Shown in pieces: positions 10,285 to 20,753 of a DNA stretch of 64,000 nt. The notes beneath the pieces were generated by a model. That model was given only the letters and a program-made list of their open reading frames with translations, ran no database searches and had not been told where the DNA came from. Position 1 is the stretch's first letter. Every line of letters starts with the position of its first letter. The position numbers were made by a program, and so were the translations under genes. Origin of the DNA: Melieria omissa (Eukaryota; Arthropoda; Insecta; Diptera; Ulidiidae); contig OZ020270.1 in NCBI GenBank assembly GCA_963971225.1, positions 64,918,932 through 64,982,931 of the forward strand, given 5' to 3'.

Positions 10285-10716
10285 TGTTACGAATACTAAG
10301 TCTAGTGGGCTGTTACGTACCTCTGGATTGTGTAATTTGAAAATAAAACACAGTCAGTCTCTTAAACGCAGACAATAAAATAAACCAACAGTCACTTTAC
10401 TGTTCGTACACTTAAGTATTTGCTTAATCACTCCGTGTGGCAACTTCACTTGTCAAAACCAGACTGGCTCGCTGCGCCGCATCCGGCTGCCTTTTATGGT
10501 ATACCTCTCAGGCCATCGCGCAGATCGTTCCCGCACATTCCGGAGTGGACTAAAAGTTTCCATCATTGCCAGGGTGGACTAAAAGTTATTATCGCGGCCG
10601 TCGCTGCCAGATTGGACTAAAAGTTACTATCGCGGCCGTCGTTGCCAGATTGGGTTATAGCACGGCACGTAGCGGCAGGGTTGCTTTGCACAGCGACAGA
10701 CTGTCTCATCGTTACA
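10285..10716 (-). repeat. G1 3' LTR
   Basis: 432 bp, bounded by TGTTACG and CGTTACA on the + strand. A purine-rich tract (AAGTGGTGGGCAG on the - strand) abuts it internally at 10717-10729 and serves as polypurine tract. It contains three copies of a GGACTAAAAGTT repeat. Confidence 0.92.
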
Positions 10717-10727
10717 CTGCCCACCAC

Positions 10728-13052
10728 TTAGACTTGTTCGTCCCGAACAAGTGCCGAGGCTCCGCTGTGATGAGGCGCCAGGCGCTCCAAATGGACTACC
10801 TTCAGCTTAGCGCCTCTATCGCTGCAACGTCGAATCCTGTATACCACGTCGTTAATCCTAGTCACGACTTCGTACGGTCCTTCCCATGACGCTTGAAGTT
10901 TCGGAGACAAACCTTTCCTCCGCTGCGGGTTGTAGAGCATTACCAGATCGCCTTCTTGGAACCCTGCTGAGTTGGCCCGTAGATCATATCTGGCTTTCGC
11001 CTTATCGCTGACCAGTTTGGTGCGGCTCCTTATAAACTGGTGAATTTCCTCCAGTTCCGCCCGCTTATTGGCCACGTAGTCTGTCTTAGCGCCTCCCGTC
11101 GTGCTGACTACCCCGAACTTCAAGTCAGCGGGTAACCGCAACTCTGTTCCGAACACTGCTGGGGCTGGAGTGAGTGATGTCGTGTCGTGCGGGGCTGACC
11201 TATACGCCATCAGGAACAGGGGGATATGCGTGTCCCAATCCTTTTGATTCCTGCCTACCACTTTCCGCAGGTATTCCTCCAGTGTCCGGTTAAAGCGTTC
11301 CACCATGCCGTCGGACTGTGGGTGCAAAGGAGTGGTACGCGTTTTCTTTATCCCCAGCAGCTCACACACTTCCTTGAATACCGCAGACTCGAAATTCCGG
11401 CCTTGATCTGAGTGCAACTCCAACGGAACTCCGAACCTGGCTACCCAGTTGTTTACCAGCTTTTCCGAGATCGTAGTGGCCTCCTGGTTAGGAATAGGGT
11501 ACACTTCGGGCCATTTGCTGAAGTAATCCATTACCACCAGCACATATTTGTTGCCTTGAGTGCTAGCTGGGAATGAGCCGGCGACGTCCATAGCAATCCG
11601 CTCGAAGGGCGCTCCCACGTTGCACTGCTGCATGCGGCCTCGAGATTTTCTTGTCGGCCCTTTCGCGGCTGAACATCGGTCGCAGCTCTTAATCCACTCG
11701 GCTACAGACTCCTGACATCCTACCCAGTAGAATCGTCTTTTTATTTTGCCGACGGTTTTGGTGATACCCAGGTGCCCTCCACTGGAGTCGTTATGGTATG
11801 CCTCGATGACCTCGTTGATTCTGCATTTCGGCACTACCATTAGGGAGTTGCTGGTCCGACCATTCGCGCTCTCCCATTCGCGGTACAGGCATCCTTCCTT
11901 CAGCCGCAGACTTTTCCACTGTGCCCAGTAAGCCTTCGCGATTGGGCTTTCACCAGCCATCTCCTGCCAGTCTGGACGTGGGCCTTGCTCCTTGCCTTCG
12001 ACGATTTTCGCAAGATCCGCATCCTCACACTGGTCTTTTTGTAGCCTCTCCGCAGACCACTCTTCCTCTGGCATGACGCTGACCAACCGGACGTCCACTA
12101 TCTGTTCTTTGCTTTTGGCTCGCGAGCATTGTCTGCATTCGACTTTGCACGGACGGCGTGACAAGGCATCGGCATTTCCATGGCTACCGCCCTTGCGATG
12201 CTCTATCGTGTAGTCGTTGCTCTGCAGTCGCTCGATCCACCGCGCCAATTGCCCTTCAGGATCTTTAAAGTTCAGGAGCCATCTCAATGCCGCATGATCT
12301 GTGCGCAGGCGAAACCTTTGTCCATACAGATATTTGTGGAAGTGTTTCACGCAGTCCAATACCGCCAGCAGTTCTCTCCGTGTCACACAGCAATTGCGTT
12401 CCGGTTTCGATAGAACCCTACTGTAGTACGCTATCACTTGTTCCTGGCCGTCTATTATCTGTGATAGCACACCGCCAATACTACTCCCGCTTGCATCTGT
12501 ATCCAGCACAAACATCTGCCCAGGCACGGGGAAGGCCAGAATTGGAGCACTGCATAGTTTCTCCTTCAGACGTGCAAGAGCCTGTTCCTGCTCCTCGTTC
12601 CACTCGAAAGCTTGGCTCTTTTTCGTCAGTTTCTGCAAGCTGCTGGCTATGTTCGCAAATCCCGGAACAAATCGGCGGTAGTATGTGCACAGGCTCAGGA
12701 AACTGCGGAGTTCGTGTAGATTGCGAGGCCGGGGCCACACCTTCACCGCCGTGATTTTGCCTTCATCCGTATGCACTCCGCGGGCGGAAACCGTATGACC
12801 CAGATACTTGACCTCCTTTTGGAACAGCGAGCACTTCTTTGGGTTGAGTTTAAGCCCGGCTTTTTGTATCCGCTCAAATACCTCCTTCAGCTTTCCCAGT
12901 TGGTCGTCGAAGCTTTTACCCATTACGATTATGTCGTCGAGGTACACCAGACACGTCCGCCAATGCAGCCCTTTTAGCACGCGTTCCATTAGCCGCTCGA
13001 ATGTTGCTGGTGCGTTGCAGAGTCCAAACGGCATGACGGTGAACTGCCACAA
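10728..13052 (-). CDS. pol: G1 pol: reverse transcriptase (C-terminal two thirds), RNase H, integrase
   Basis: Copies genomic RNA into DNA and integrates it. The 774-codon frame starts inside RT, with the YLDD catalytic motif near residue 37. RNase H is at about 165-290 ([22 protein letters not shown]). A zinc-binding HHCC integrase N-terminus is at about 420-465 ([15 protein letters not shown], then CDRC). The integrase core is at about 485-600 with the D,D,E residues in [17 protein letters not shown] and [19 protein letters not shown]-type C-terminal module ([17 protein letters not shown]) is at about 715-740. The stop lies next to the polypurine tract. The frame is uninterrupted. It continues the upstream protease-RT frame, from which it is separated by a single frame change near 13050. 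Confidence 0.92.
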   Translation of the reverse strand: MWQFTVMPFGLCNAPATFERLMERVLKGLHWRTCLVYLDDIIVMGKSFDDQLGKLKEVFERIQKAGLKLNPKKCSLFQKEVKYLGHTVSARGVHTDEGKITAVKVWPRPRNLHELRSFLSLCTYYRRFVPGFANIASSLQKLTKKSQAFEWNEEQEQALARLKEKLCSAPILAFPVPGQMFVLDTDASGSSIGGVLSQIIDGQEQVIAYYSRVLSKPERNCCVTRRELLAVLDCVKHFHKYLYGQRFRLRTDHAALRWLLNFKDPEGQLARWIERLQSNDYTIEHRKGGSHGNADALSRRPCKVECRQCSRAKSKEQIVDVRLVSVMPEEEWSAERLQKDQCEDADLAKIVEGKEQGPRPDWQEMAGESPIAKAYWAQWKSLRLKEGCLYREWESANGRTSNSLMVVPKCRINEVIEAYHNDSSGGHLGITKTVGKIKRRFYWVGCQESVAEWIKSCDRCSAAKGPTRKSRGRMQQCNVGAPFERIAMDVAGSFPASTQGNKYVLVVMDYFSKWPEVYPIPNQEATTISEKLVNNWVARFGVPLELHSDQGRNFESAVFKEVCELLGIKKTRTTPLHPQSDGMVERFNRTLEEYLRKVVGRNQKDWDTHIPLFLMAYRSAPHDTTSLTPAPAVFGTELRLPADLKFGVVSTTGGAKTDYVANKRAELEEIHQFIRSRTKLVSDKAKARYDLRANSAGFQEGDLVMLYNPQRRKGLSPKLQASWEGPYEVVTRINDVVYRIRRCSDRGAKLKVVHLERLAPHHSGASALVRDEQV

Positions 13053-14236
13053 CTACCATCGCCAACACTGAAAGCCGTTTTCTCCTTGTCCTTGTCTGCA
13101 AGCTCTACCTGCCAATAGCCGCTGCGTAAGTCGAGCGTGGAGAACCACTGCGTGCCTGACAGTGTGTCCAGGGTGTCATCGATCCGAGGTAGTGGATAAC
13201 TGTCCTTCTTGGTCACATAATTGAGCTTCCGATAGTCCACACAAAACCGGGTACTGCCATCTTTTTTCTTGACTAGCACGACCGGCGAGCACCAGGGGCC
13301 CGAAGACGGCTCTATGACCTTTTCTTTCCGCATGTTCTCGATCAAATTTGTGACCTCCTCCCTCTTGGCCAGAGGAACTCGTCTTGGCGGTTGGCGAATC
13401 GGGTTTGCACTTCCGGTGTCGATGTTGTGCTTCACTATGGCTGTTCTTCCGCCTGCTTCCGCCGCAAATATTGACCCATAGTGCTGCAGGAGTGACCTCG
13501 CCTTCTGTTTCTGCTTGGCTGTCAACTCGCTGCTCCACTGGTTGTCCTGCGGTATGGCGTCCATGTTAAAACCGCTCTTCTTATTACCTCCAGGCGGGCT
13601 ACTCTCGCAATTGACCACTGCTACAGCTTCCTTACACTCGCGAATTACCTCATCTTTCCCGACATATCTGGGTGCATTCAGGGGGTTCAGTATTCTGACT
13701 GGTATTCTGCCATTTTTAGGTTCCACTAATGTACGTCCGATGATGATGATGTCGTGTCCTTGTTTCGGTGCTTCTACTACCCACAGCCGACTCGTCCCAT
13801 CGTCCTCGTCCACCTTTGCCCACACAATCGCCTCAGAATTCGCTGGTATCCTCTTGTGTTGACACGATACAACCTTCCTTACCGCCACGCTTCGCTCATA
13901 GCCGGTGTGCAGCGGGAATTCAACGTTGGCATATCTCAGCACATTTTCCTTCAGGTCCAGCGTGAAACCGTGCCTAATCATGAAATCCACGCCGATAATC
14001 ACGTCGTCCATTATATCTGCGACGATGAACTCATGTTCCAGGCTGCTGGTGCCGATAGCAATCGTTTTTGTAACTTTCCCTCTCACCGGCGCGCGCTCGC
14101 CAGTCGCAGTCCGCAGCTGTATGCCATGCAGCGGTTCCCAGTTCTTCAGCAGCTTCCTTTTTATGATCGAATATGATGCTCCAGTATCCAGTGTCAACAC
14201 GAACAACTTTCCATTTATCCTTCCTTCAATTGTCAA
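12989..14236 (-). CDS. G1 protease and N-terminal reverse transcriptase
   Basis: This is the first part of the G1 pol region. A retropepsin motif [17 protein letters not shown] appears at about residues 14-30. RT begins near residue 265 ([16 protein letters not shown], then [18 protein letters not shown] and [20 protein letters not shown]). It breaks after KTAFSVGDG at about 13050, where an odd base shifts the frame. The RT continues in the neighbouring frame (10728-13052). Elsewhere in the family gag and pol may be joined by frameshifting, but this break lies within a conserved RT block, so it is probably a mutation. Confidence 0.9.
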   Translation of the reverse strand: MTIEGRINGKLFVLTLDTGASYSIIKRKLLKNWEPLHGIQLRTATGERAPVRGKVTKTIAIGTSSLEHEFIVADIMDDVIIGVDFMIRHGFTLDLKENVLRYANVEFPLHTGYERSVAVRKVVSCQHKRIPANSEAIVWAKVDEDDGTSRLWVVEAPKQGHDIIIIGRTLVEPKNGRIPVRILNPLNAPRYVGKDEVIRECKEAVAVVNCESSPPGGNKKSGFNMDAIPQDNQWSSELTAKQKQKARSLLQHYGSIFAAEAGGRTAIVKHNIDTGSANPIRQPPRRVPLAKREEVTNLIENMRKEKVIEPSSGPWCSPVVLVKKKDGSTRFCVDYRKLNYVTKKDSYPLPRIDDTLDTLSGTQWFSTLDLRSGYWQVELADKDKEKTAFSVGDGSCGSSPSCRLDSATHQQHSSG

Positions 14237-14325
14237 GCTGCTGGGCTGTCGTTTCAGCTGTGAGACAAGGATGGTGGGGCGGCAGATTGTGGGGATCAGC
14301 TCACGCCCCTTTGGGCTGACCCGTT

Positions 14326-15489
14326 TTAGTTTAACGGCTCCTCGTCCTCAGCCCTGTGCTTGTTGGCTGAGCCTCGATTGTCAGTATTCCTCGCTTCAGG
14401 CGATTGCGATCGAGAACGGGAACGCCTCTTTCGTTGGCGGCAGTCTCGTGATATGTGGCCCTGCTTGCCACATATCCAGCAAACAACTTTAGAGGAGACC
14501 ACCCGTGGCCTGTCCGGTATCTCAGAGCTTATGGCTTGGATCGGAACGTCGTTGTCCGCCTGAATCTGGCGTATCCTTGCAGGTGCATACCGAGTGCTCC
14601 CAATCCATACCGCTTCATATGTCATCGCGCTGGTCACCGTCTCCTTAAATGTTGGCTTGCCCATCATCAACGCACTGCGACGTGTTTCTGGATCATGAAG
14701 ACCTTCAACAAACGACTCAATCTTCATCCTCTCGAGATCATCAGCACCAAATTTTGGGTAGCACAACTGTACGAGCCGCTCAATGTCTGCTGCATATGTC
14801 TGCAGCGCCTCGTTGGCTCTTTGCTTGCGGTTCTTCAGCTCACAGTAGTACAGCGCATGGCTGTGCTCGTTGCTATACTTCGCTGCCAACGCTCTCATGA
14901 TGGCACCGTAATCACTTCTTAAACATTCTGGAACTGATTTGATCACCTCGGCCGCAGGACCTTTCAGCGCCAGTGCCAACCTCCGACCTTTCCTGATATC
15001 TGTCCACTGATTTTCCAAAGCAGCCAAGTCGAATTGCAATTTAAATGTATCGAACGGCGCAGCACCATCATAAGTAGGCGCTGTTCTAGCAGCAAAACCG
15101 TCCTGAACCGGTGGCAAACATTCTCGCGGCTGTACCTCTCGAAGCCGTTCGTCTATCTTTCTGTGCATCGAATCTTCCAGACTGTCAACCCGTTTGTTCA
15201 AGGACTCATCCAGGTTGTCAACTCGTCTGTTCAGGGATTCACCCATTTCGTCAACTCGTTTGTCCCAATTGTCTATTCGCGTCTCGAGATGCTCAACTTT
15301 CACATTCAGGCTATTGGAAATTTCCTCCACCTTCTGCTCTATGCGCGCAGAATTTTCAGCCATTTCTCGATTTGCAGTCTCGACTTTTGCCGAAATTTCG
15401 AGATTCGTAGTTTCCAGCTTCGCTGCCATTTCACGGTTGGAAGTCTCGAACATGCCTTTAAGTGCAACCATTAGCTGGCTCATGTCCAT
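14326..15489 (-). CDS. gag: G1 Gag with coiled coil and CCHC zinc knuckle
   Basis: Structural protein of the particle. Residues 1-115 contain repeated heptad-like blocks (repeats of [15 protein letters not shown] type) and are probably a coiled coil. Residues 130-290 are the capsid region ([17 protein letters not shown], then [15 protein letters not shown]). A CCHC zinc knuckle [14 protein letters not shown] lies near residue 340, followed by an Arg/Ser-rich tail (RSRSRSQSP). In the related element G2 the coiled coil is fused in frame to an upstream SAP-like module. In G1 that module lies in another frame at 15480-15740, so a frameshift has separated them here and the ATG at 15489 may not be the native start. 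Confidence 0.88.
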   Translation of the reverse strand: MDMSQLMVALKGMFETSNREMAAKLETTNLEISAKVETANREMAENSARIEQKVEEISNSLNVKVEHLETRIDNWDKRVDEMGESLNRRVDNLDESLNKRVDSLEDSMHRKIDERLREVQPRECLPPVQDGFAARTAPTYDGAAPFDTFKLQFDLAALENQWTDIRKGRRLALALKGPAAEVIKSVPECLRSDYGAIMRALAAKYSNEHSHALYYCELKNRKQRANEALQTYAADIERLVQLCYPKFGADDLERMKIESFVEGLHDPETRRSALMMGKPTFKETVTSAMTYEAVWIGSTRYAPARIRQIQADNDVPIQAISSEIPDRPRVVSSKVVCWICGKQGHISRDCRQRKRRSRSRSQSPEARNTDNRGSANKHRAEDEEPLN

Positions 15490-15740
15490 TGCTTATGGTG
15501 GCGCAGCCGCTGCAGTCGTACTTTGCATCGACGCCGCACCTGCATGCGATTCCTCCATTTTGGCCGACGCCTCTTGTTCGTGCGCTCCGAACTCATGTGC
15601 ACAGTCCAATCGACGCCTCGTTCCTCACATGCTTCTCGCAAGCGCAACTGCAACTCCACCTTTCCGCCAGCAGTCGGCAAATTCCAGGCAGCCAGTTCCT
15701 TCTTCAGCTGGTCCACCTTCAGCAGCTCGAATTTTACCAT
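15480..15740 (-). pseudogene. G1 Gag N-terminal SAP-like module
   Basis: Starts at ATG 15740 shortly after the 5' LTR and leader. Residues 1-40 (LLKVDQLKKELAAWNLPT, followed by GGKVELQLRLREA) match the helix-turn-helix pattern of SAP domains, which bind AT-rich DNA or RNA. The end of the frame is out of register with the Gag coiled coil. In G2 (26042-26698) the two are one continuous protein, so I infer a frameshift around 15490-15600. A SAP module at the start of a Gypsy Gag is unusual in my experience. Confidence 0.75.
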
Positions 15741-15806
15741 GTCTGTGCTTTTATAATTTTATTTCTTTAGTTTTTTTTTTTTTTTTTCATCTTCAATTTT
15801 CCACAA

Positions 15807-15825
15807 TCCCACTTCTGACACCAAA
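15807..15825 (-). promoter_or_regulatory. G1 primer binding site candidate
   Basis: Directly inside the 5' LTR, the - strand reads TTTGGTGTCAGAAGTGGGA. Its position fits a tRNA primer binding site. G2 keeps a similar TCAGAAGTTCGG at 25985. I did not assign the tRNA. Confidence 0.6.
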
Positions 15826-16295
15826 TGTTACGAATACTAAGTCTAGTGGGCTGTTACATATCTCTGGATTGTGTAATTTGAAAATAAAACACAGTCAGTT
15901 TCTTAAACGCAGACAATAAAATAAACCAACAGTCACTTTACTGTTCGTACACTTAAGTATTTGCTTAATCACTCCGTGTGGCAACTTCACTTGTCAAAAC
16001 CAGACTGACTCGCTGCGCCGCATCCGGCTGCCTTTTATGGTATACCTCTCAGGCCATCGCGCAGATCGTTCCCGCACATTCCGGAGTGGACTAAGAGTTT
16101 CCATCAGTGCCAGGTTGGACTAAAAGTTATTATCGCGGCCGTCGCTGCCAGATTGGACTAAAAGTTACTATCGCGGCCGTCGTTGCCAGATTGGACTAAA
16201 AGTTACTATCGCGGCCGTCGTTGCCAGATTGGGTTATAGCACGGCACGTAGCGGCAGGGTTGCTTTGCACAGCGACAGACTGTCTCATCGTTACA
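15826..16295 (-). repeat. G1 5' LTR
   Basis: 470 bp. It differs from the other LTR mainly by one additional 38-bp unit (16154-16230 region, ATTGGACTAAAAGTTACTAT and following bases), giving four GGACTAAAAGTT copies rather than three. Confidence 0.92.
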
Positions 16296-16299
16296 ATAT

Positions 16300-16623
16300 G
16301 TTCCCAACTGGTTTCTCTTCTTGGCACGTTGGACCATTGCTGCACTCGTTCCGGCTTTTTTTGCGCAATCGCGTACGGATATATCCTTATTTTTTTAAAT
16401 AAGGCACATATCTTAGTATCTAGCAATGGTTGGGACGCATCCTTTTTACGACCTTGTCCTGGTAAATCCTCAAGTGTGCAATGTGTAGTATACCGGCGAA
16501 TGGTTTTTGCACAGCGAACCGGCTAACATTTGCTTCTTTTGCAAGTTTTCTATACGACATTCCGTTGGTTGATGCCCATTTGGACAAAATTTCCTGATGA
16601 AGTTTTGCGGAAAGTCCTCTCAT
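16300..16623 (-). pseudogene. Tc1/mariner-type transposase, N-terminal DNA-binding part
   Basis: Starts at ATG 16623 with a helix-turn-helix region (KLHQEILSKWASTNGMSYRK, followed by LAKEANVSRFAVQK), as expected for recognition of the terminal repeats. A frame change near 16425 is followed by a second piece that runs into the G1 insertion at 16299. The catalytic half continues at 10284 and below. Confidence 0.75.
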
Positions 16624-16775
16624 TTTTAAGCGTTTCGATATACTACAACAAATTTTTCACGAAAATAACAATTTGAACCTCTAGAATCTAAAAACCGATA
16701 TTGCTGAGCAACCAACATTGCATAGCCCACTTTATATGATTTTTAAAGTGTATTTATAATTTTCGATACAGTCCT

Positions 16776-17773
16776 TATTTCGCAAACATCTGAAAGGTGG
16801 TAAAATCGGAATATTTTCGGAACTTTTCGATAGAGAGTACAATTTAGTTCAGTCGTTATTGATAGAGCTCTATAGGAAAAGTATGCAGTTCCACAAATGT
16901 AGTTATCACGCAAAAGATGTGAATGACGCAGATGAGGCATATCGCTATATCTCCAAGTACCACAAAAACGAAACTGGACATGCCGGGATAAACGAAAATT
17001 ACCTCGGACTTAAAAAGATAATTTTTATTAAAAATTTGAAAGAATGAATACAAAAGTTTATTAATAACTGTGACGTATGCAATAAAGCAAAATATGACAG
17101 AAACCCGATTAAACCGAAACTGAATTATACAGAAACACCGAACAACACTAATGAGATTGTTCACATTGACACGTTCACTATTTCAAAACATAACTTCATT
17201 ACTTTCATAGATACATTTTCAAAATTTGCTACAGCATTGCCTTTAGAAGACAGGAATAGCCTAACATTGGTAGAAAAACTAAGACTGTATTTTTCTATAA
17301 AGGGTAAACCAAGAAAAATCATCGCGGACAATGAATTTAATTGCACAAACGTGAAACATTTTCTAAGCTCAGAAAATATTGAAATCCATTTCGCCAAACC
17401 CAATAGCCACACTGGTAATTCGGATATAGAAAGATTCCACAACACAATAGGAGAAAGAATGAGAATTGCTAACCTTGAAGATAAAGAATTATCAACACAG
17501 GAGAAAATGTACAAAAATATAGAATATTATAATAAATCATGTCATTCAACACTTAGAGCTAGACCAATAGATGTTGCAAACGGTAAAGTAGAAAAGGATG
17601 TTATATATGATAGGCTAAAATGCGCAAAAGAAAGAACAATAAATAGAATTAACATAAATCGGGAAGAATATAGAGACAATCGCAAGGAAGGCTACGTAAA
17701 AAATTACAAAGCACTACGGCATAAAACCGAACCTAGATTTAGAAAACTTAACCTAGAAAATGTACATAAATAA
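16776..17773 (+). pseudogene. E1 integrase
   Basis: E1 resumes at the duplicated TA. The sequence encodes the errantivirus integrase: an HHCC zinc region (GHAGINENYLGLK, one stop at 17045, then NNCDVCNKAKYDRNPIKP), then the core with IVHIDTFTIS, KIIADNEFN and SDIERFHNTIGERM as the D,D,E positions. The frame from 17237 to 17773 is open. A short tail typical of the pol-env junction follows. Only one clear stop disrupts the region, so it is better preserved than the rest of E1. Confidence 0.82.
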
Positions 17774-17889
17774 TAGAAATAATATCACAGAGAGAAATTA
17801 TATAATAGATATAATATCACATAGGTTGCGTAATTGATAAAGAAACACTATTGCAAAAAAAAAAAAAAAAAGTTAAAGATGTCAAGTTA

Positions 17890-18831
17890 CCTTGTGACCG
17901 AAAAGTTTCCGGAAATTTGAAATAAAACGCCAAATTCTTAATCTTCATCAATATTTATTTTATCTCCTTCAAAATATGCTCCATTAGAAGCGATACACAT
18001 ATGCCAACGTTTCTTCCAATCATCAAAACATTTTTTATAGGCGCTTTCCGGCATGGCTTTGAGTTCCCTCTGCGAATTCTGTTTTACGTCTTCTATGGAT
18101 TCAAAACGCGTTCCTCTGAGTGGTAATTTGAGTTTGGGAAACAGAAAAAAGTCACACGGTGCAAGATCAGCCACCGTGTTCGATGGTATTTATTGAATGT
18201 TTGGCCTTAAAATCGTTGATAATATTGGCTCGGTGCGAGGGAGCATTATCGTCATGAAAAATCCATGAATTATCCTTCCACAATTGAGGCCGTTTACGGC
18301 GGATATTTTCACTCAAACGTCTTAAAACAGTCAAATAATAGTCTTTACCGACTGTTTGTCCTTCAGGGACGAATTCATGATGCACCACACCACGAATATC
18401 GAAGAAAACAATCAGCATTATCTTGATTTTCGAGCGACTTTGGCGTGGTTTTTTCGGTTTCGGCTCGTCTTTTCCTCTCCATTCCGATGATTGTTGGCTT
18501 GTTTGCATGTCGTACTCGTAGACCCATGTCTCGTCACCAGTTATGATGCGTTCCATGAAAGTTGGATCGGAATTGGCACGATCAAGCACGCCCAAAGAGA
18601 CCTGTTCACGGTACTCATTTTGAAGAAAATTCTCAACAAAATCGCAACGCACTACTGAGTTGAACTGGTTTCAACAGCTGCCGTATACAAACTGTCTGAC
18701 AGATCGCGCTAATTTTTGGCATAGTAATTAAGGACAGTGCTACCAACCTACAGAAATATAAATAAAATATCGCAAAATATACAGCGCGCGAATTTTAAAT
18801 GAGAATTTCCGGAAACTTTTCGGTCACAATG
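17890..18831 (-). mobile_element. mariner element, copy 1 (N-terminal deletion)
   Basis: 942 bp, ends reading CCTTGTGACCGAAAAGTTTC and CATTGTGACCGAAAAGTTTC inward, repeat about 28 bases, flanked by TA (17888-17889 and 18832-18833). It sits in the env region of E1. Full-length mariners are about 1.3 kb. This copy and the one at 50994 lack the same 5' coding segment. Confidence 0.92.
17938..18652 (-). pseudogene. mariner transposase, catalytic domain only, frame broken
   Basis: The catalytic part of a mariner (DD34D) transposase: ITGDETWVYEYD (first Asp), FHDDNAPSHRAN (second) and DLAPCDFFLFPKLK (third). The N-terminal helix-turn-helix region, roughly 110-130 residues, is missing. Near 18170-18180 the conserved PPYSPD segment is replaced. 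Compared with the copy at 51169, sixteen bases are exchanged for eight that read as the reverse complement of part of the lost segment. The resulting shift splits the gene into 18652-18167 and 18174-17938. Confidence 0.88.
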
Positions 18832-18833
18832 TA

Positions 18834-19014
18834 TATCAAAATTGTGATAACAGACAAATAATATTAAGCGGTAATTACTTAATGCACTACCATAACTGTT
18901 CAATGAAAATAATGGAATATTCATACTCAAATACGAAGAGTTTCTTTCAACAGAGATTTTATTTTCCAAATGTCGAAATACACAATTTTTCACAAAAAGT
19001 AACATTTGATGATT
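18834..19014 (+). pseudogene. env: E1 env-like region, part before G2
   Basis: This short open stretch lies between the mariner and G2 and belongs to the C-terminal half of an errantivirus envelope-like gene. Its reading frame continues at 28697 beyond G2. Almost all of the surface region is missing: only about 115 bases lie between the integrase stop and the mariner. Confidence 0.6.
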
Positions 19015-19430
19015 TGAAACGAAAAGGCACTCTGTGCTGTGCATGAACGCTTTTGCAAGCATACTTTTAGGCATGCACTGTGAAGTACGGCAAACTGGTA
19101 TAATTCGCTTGGTATAGTCCGATGTGGCAAGGTTCGCGAGAAATGGACTGTGCGAGAATGGTCGAGCATTTTCCAATTGGAAGTTGCAAGAAACTTCGGC
19201 GCGATAAGAAAACTGGTATAAAAGCAGCAGTGTGCAGTAGGCTGGAGTGAAAATGGCAAAAAAATTTTTTTTTTTTAATATCAATTCGCTAGATATCTCA
19301 AAATGTGCCAATACATCAATAGAATGCTGTGTAAAAATTAGAAAGAAATTAAACAATTTTTTGATCTCCCATCGCGGCTTTTAATTTCACAGTATTACGC
19401 GAAATTAAAGGTAGTCATCTTAAAATTCAG

Positions 19431-20557
19431 TTAATAATCAAATACCCTTATAATCACAGTATTTAATGATGTCAAAGTTATAAGCACATGGTATAAACTG
19501 CTTAGGAACTTTGGAAAGATGAAATTTGGAGTCACCTCTGTCGTGATGAGATCCGTGAGCTCAGCGTCTGTCAGGAGCAGATTCTCCGGTTGAGCAAAGT
19601 TCGCGTTACGGTGAATAACGGGGTCAACGATTCCCTTGAGTTTACGGCTGAGGTAACGTGACTTGATGAGCATCTGGTGAATGTGCCTATCTCCCTCTTT
19701 GCATGATGGCTGGGGTTTTGTGCCAAACCACATGCGAGCATATACGGGAATGATAAACGTGACCAACGTTTTCAGATTCTTGGACGGTTTCTTGTCGCTG
19801 ACATACAATCGGAGGATTCGATTGGCCGTCGTTAGCCATCGTGAATGATTCAGGCACCCAGGGTTCCCACTGCCAGATCGACGCTACATACACCTTGGCT
19901 GATGCTATTGCACATTTCCAGTAGATACCGCTTATTTGTGCTCAACTCATTTGGGTTCACATTGGATAGTTGCTCGGCCAGTTTAACTGGCCGGTCATTA
20001 GCCGCTTTCCGATAGATCCAGAGAATCCACGAGGGCCTGTAGTCCCGCCATCAAGTGACTGGAAGAGATTGCGCAAGGGCAGCTCATTGGCATTGAGTAG
20101 ACATATCAGCCACTGCAACGAATAACGCCCGATTTTTGTCCCGTGTTTACTTTTGTGCCGTCACACCCGACAACTTTAATATTTTCTGTCTTCGCATTTC
20201 ACTCTTTGAAACTAGCGACTAATGACTCATGACTAGCGACTGGCTGACTTTGCTGCAGCCTGATGACGGAGACGTATGGCTGAAGTACGAAAAACCCGGC
20301 TGTGCGTTGATGGTTATGTGTTCTTCCGATATGGTTGTTCTGTGGTACTTGTTGTTGACGTTGAGAACTTGTGTCAAAGTTTTATTCTTGCGGCCATCGA
20401 TGAATAGTCCATCTATACCCTTGTGAGTGTGGTCAAACTGGTCGTCTTCATTCTGCCTCAGTTCCTTTCGAATTTTACTGCGTTCTCGACGGATTATGCT
20501 TAGGTCAATTACTTTGGATCGGTCGTTGGGTGATACGAGACCAAGATCATGCAGCAT
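19431..20557 (-). pseudogene. U1 transposase remnant
   Basis: Fragments in several frames of the protein described under U3. The block LHDLGLVSPNDRSKVID (about 20550) is followed by ELRQNEDDQFDHTHKGIDGL. Downstream are VSDKKPSKNLKTLVTFI and FGTKPQPSCKEGDRH (about 19800-19680), then KGIVDPVIHRNANFAQPENL (about 19620). Parts that U2 retains between these blocks have been lost or are shifted. I see no conserved-domain signature I can name. The function is inferred only from its position between transposon ends. Confidence 0.6.
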
Positions 20558-20753
20558 ACCATACAGCCAACCTCGCGGACTTATCGGAGGTTGACGCCAA
20601 GAGCCTAATACGCTTCATCACCTGCTCGGGCTAGTTTGAGACATCCTAACAACAAATAAAAGGGGTTAGAGATCCTGTGGTATCACAATGGGCCTAGCTT
20701 GGCCTAAGTGAGCTCTCATATGAGAGCTGCCACTACCACCTACCTACCTATCT
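20555..20753 (+). mobile_element. 5'-truncated LINE fragment (LOA/I-like 3' end)
   Basis: About 200 bp inserted in U1, flanked by a 12-bp duplication AAGATCATGCAG (20543-20554, 20754-20765). It encodes the last ~22 residues of an ORF2 (TANLADLSEVDAKSLIRFIT then stop), a short UTR with CACAATGGGCC and a CTAC-type tail. A typical 5'-truncated target-primed insertion, related to the LINE at 1-1597. Confidence 0.85.

Larger units (their letters stand above)
10285..16295 (-). mobile_element. Gypsy LTR retrotransposon G1, nearly complete
   Basis: Two LTRs (10285-10716 and 15826-16295) enclose gag, protease, RT, RNase H and integrase on the - strand. The 4-bp target duplication ATAT (10281-10284 and 16296-16299) is intact. 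By eye the LTRs differ by about seven substitutions plus one extra 38-bp repeat unit, so the insertion is fairly recent. There is no env. It lies inside the Tc1-type transposase gene. Two frame changes (in gag near 15485, in pol near 13050) prevent full expression of this copy. Confidence 0.93.
9477..16775 (-). mobile_element. Tc1/mariner-type element (interrupted by Gypsy G1)
   Basis: Both ends read AGGACTGTATCGAAAATTAT inward, and similarity continues a few bases further. A TA dinucleotide flanks each side (9475-9476 and 16776-16777). Removing G1 (10285-16295 plus one ATAT) leaves about 1.28 kb, the usual size of this superfamily. The E1 frame reads through when the element and one TA are removed, which confirms the boundaries. 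The transposase runs on the - strand in two pieces. Confidence 0.85.

Noticed and set aside
12287..12754. Long + strand frames across G1 (e.g. 12287-12754, 13905-14492, 15194-15919)
   Set aside because: They are antisense shadows of the GC-richer pol and gag genes on the - strand.
18748..19356. 202-codon - strand frame across the E1/G2/U1 junctions
   Set aside because: It spans three independent elements, so it cannot be an original gene.
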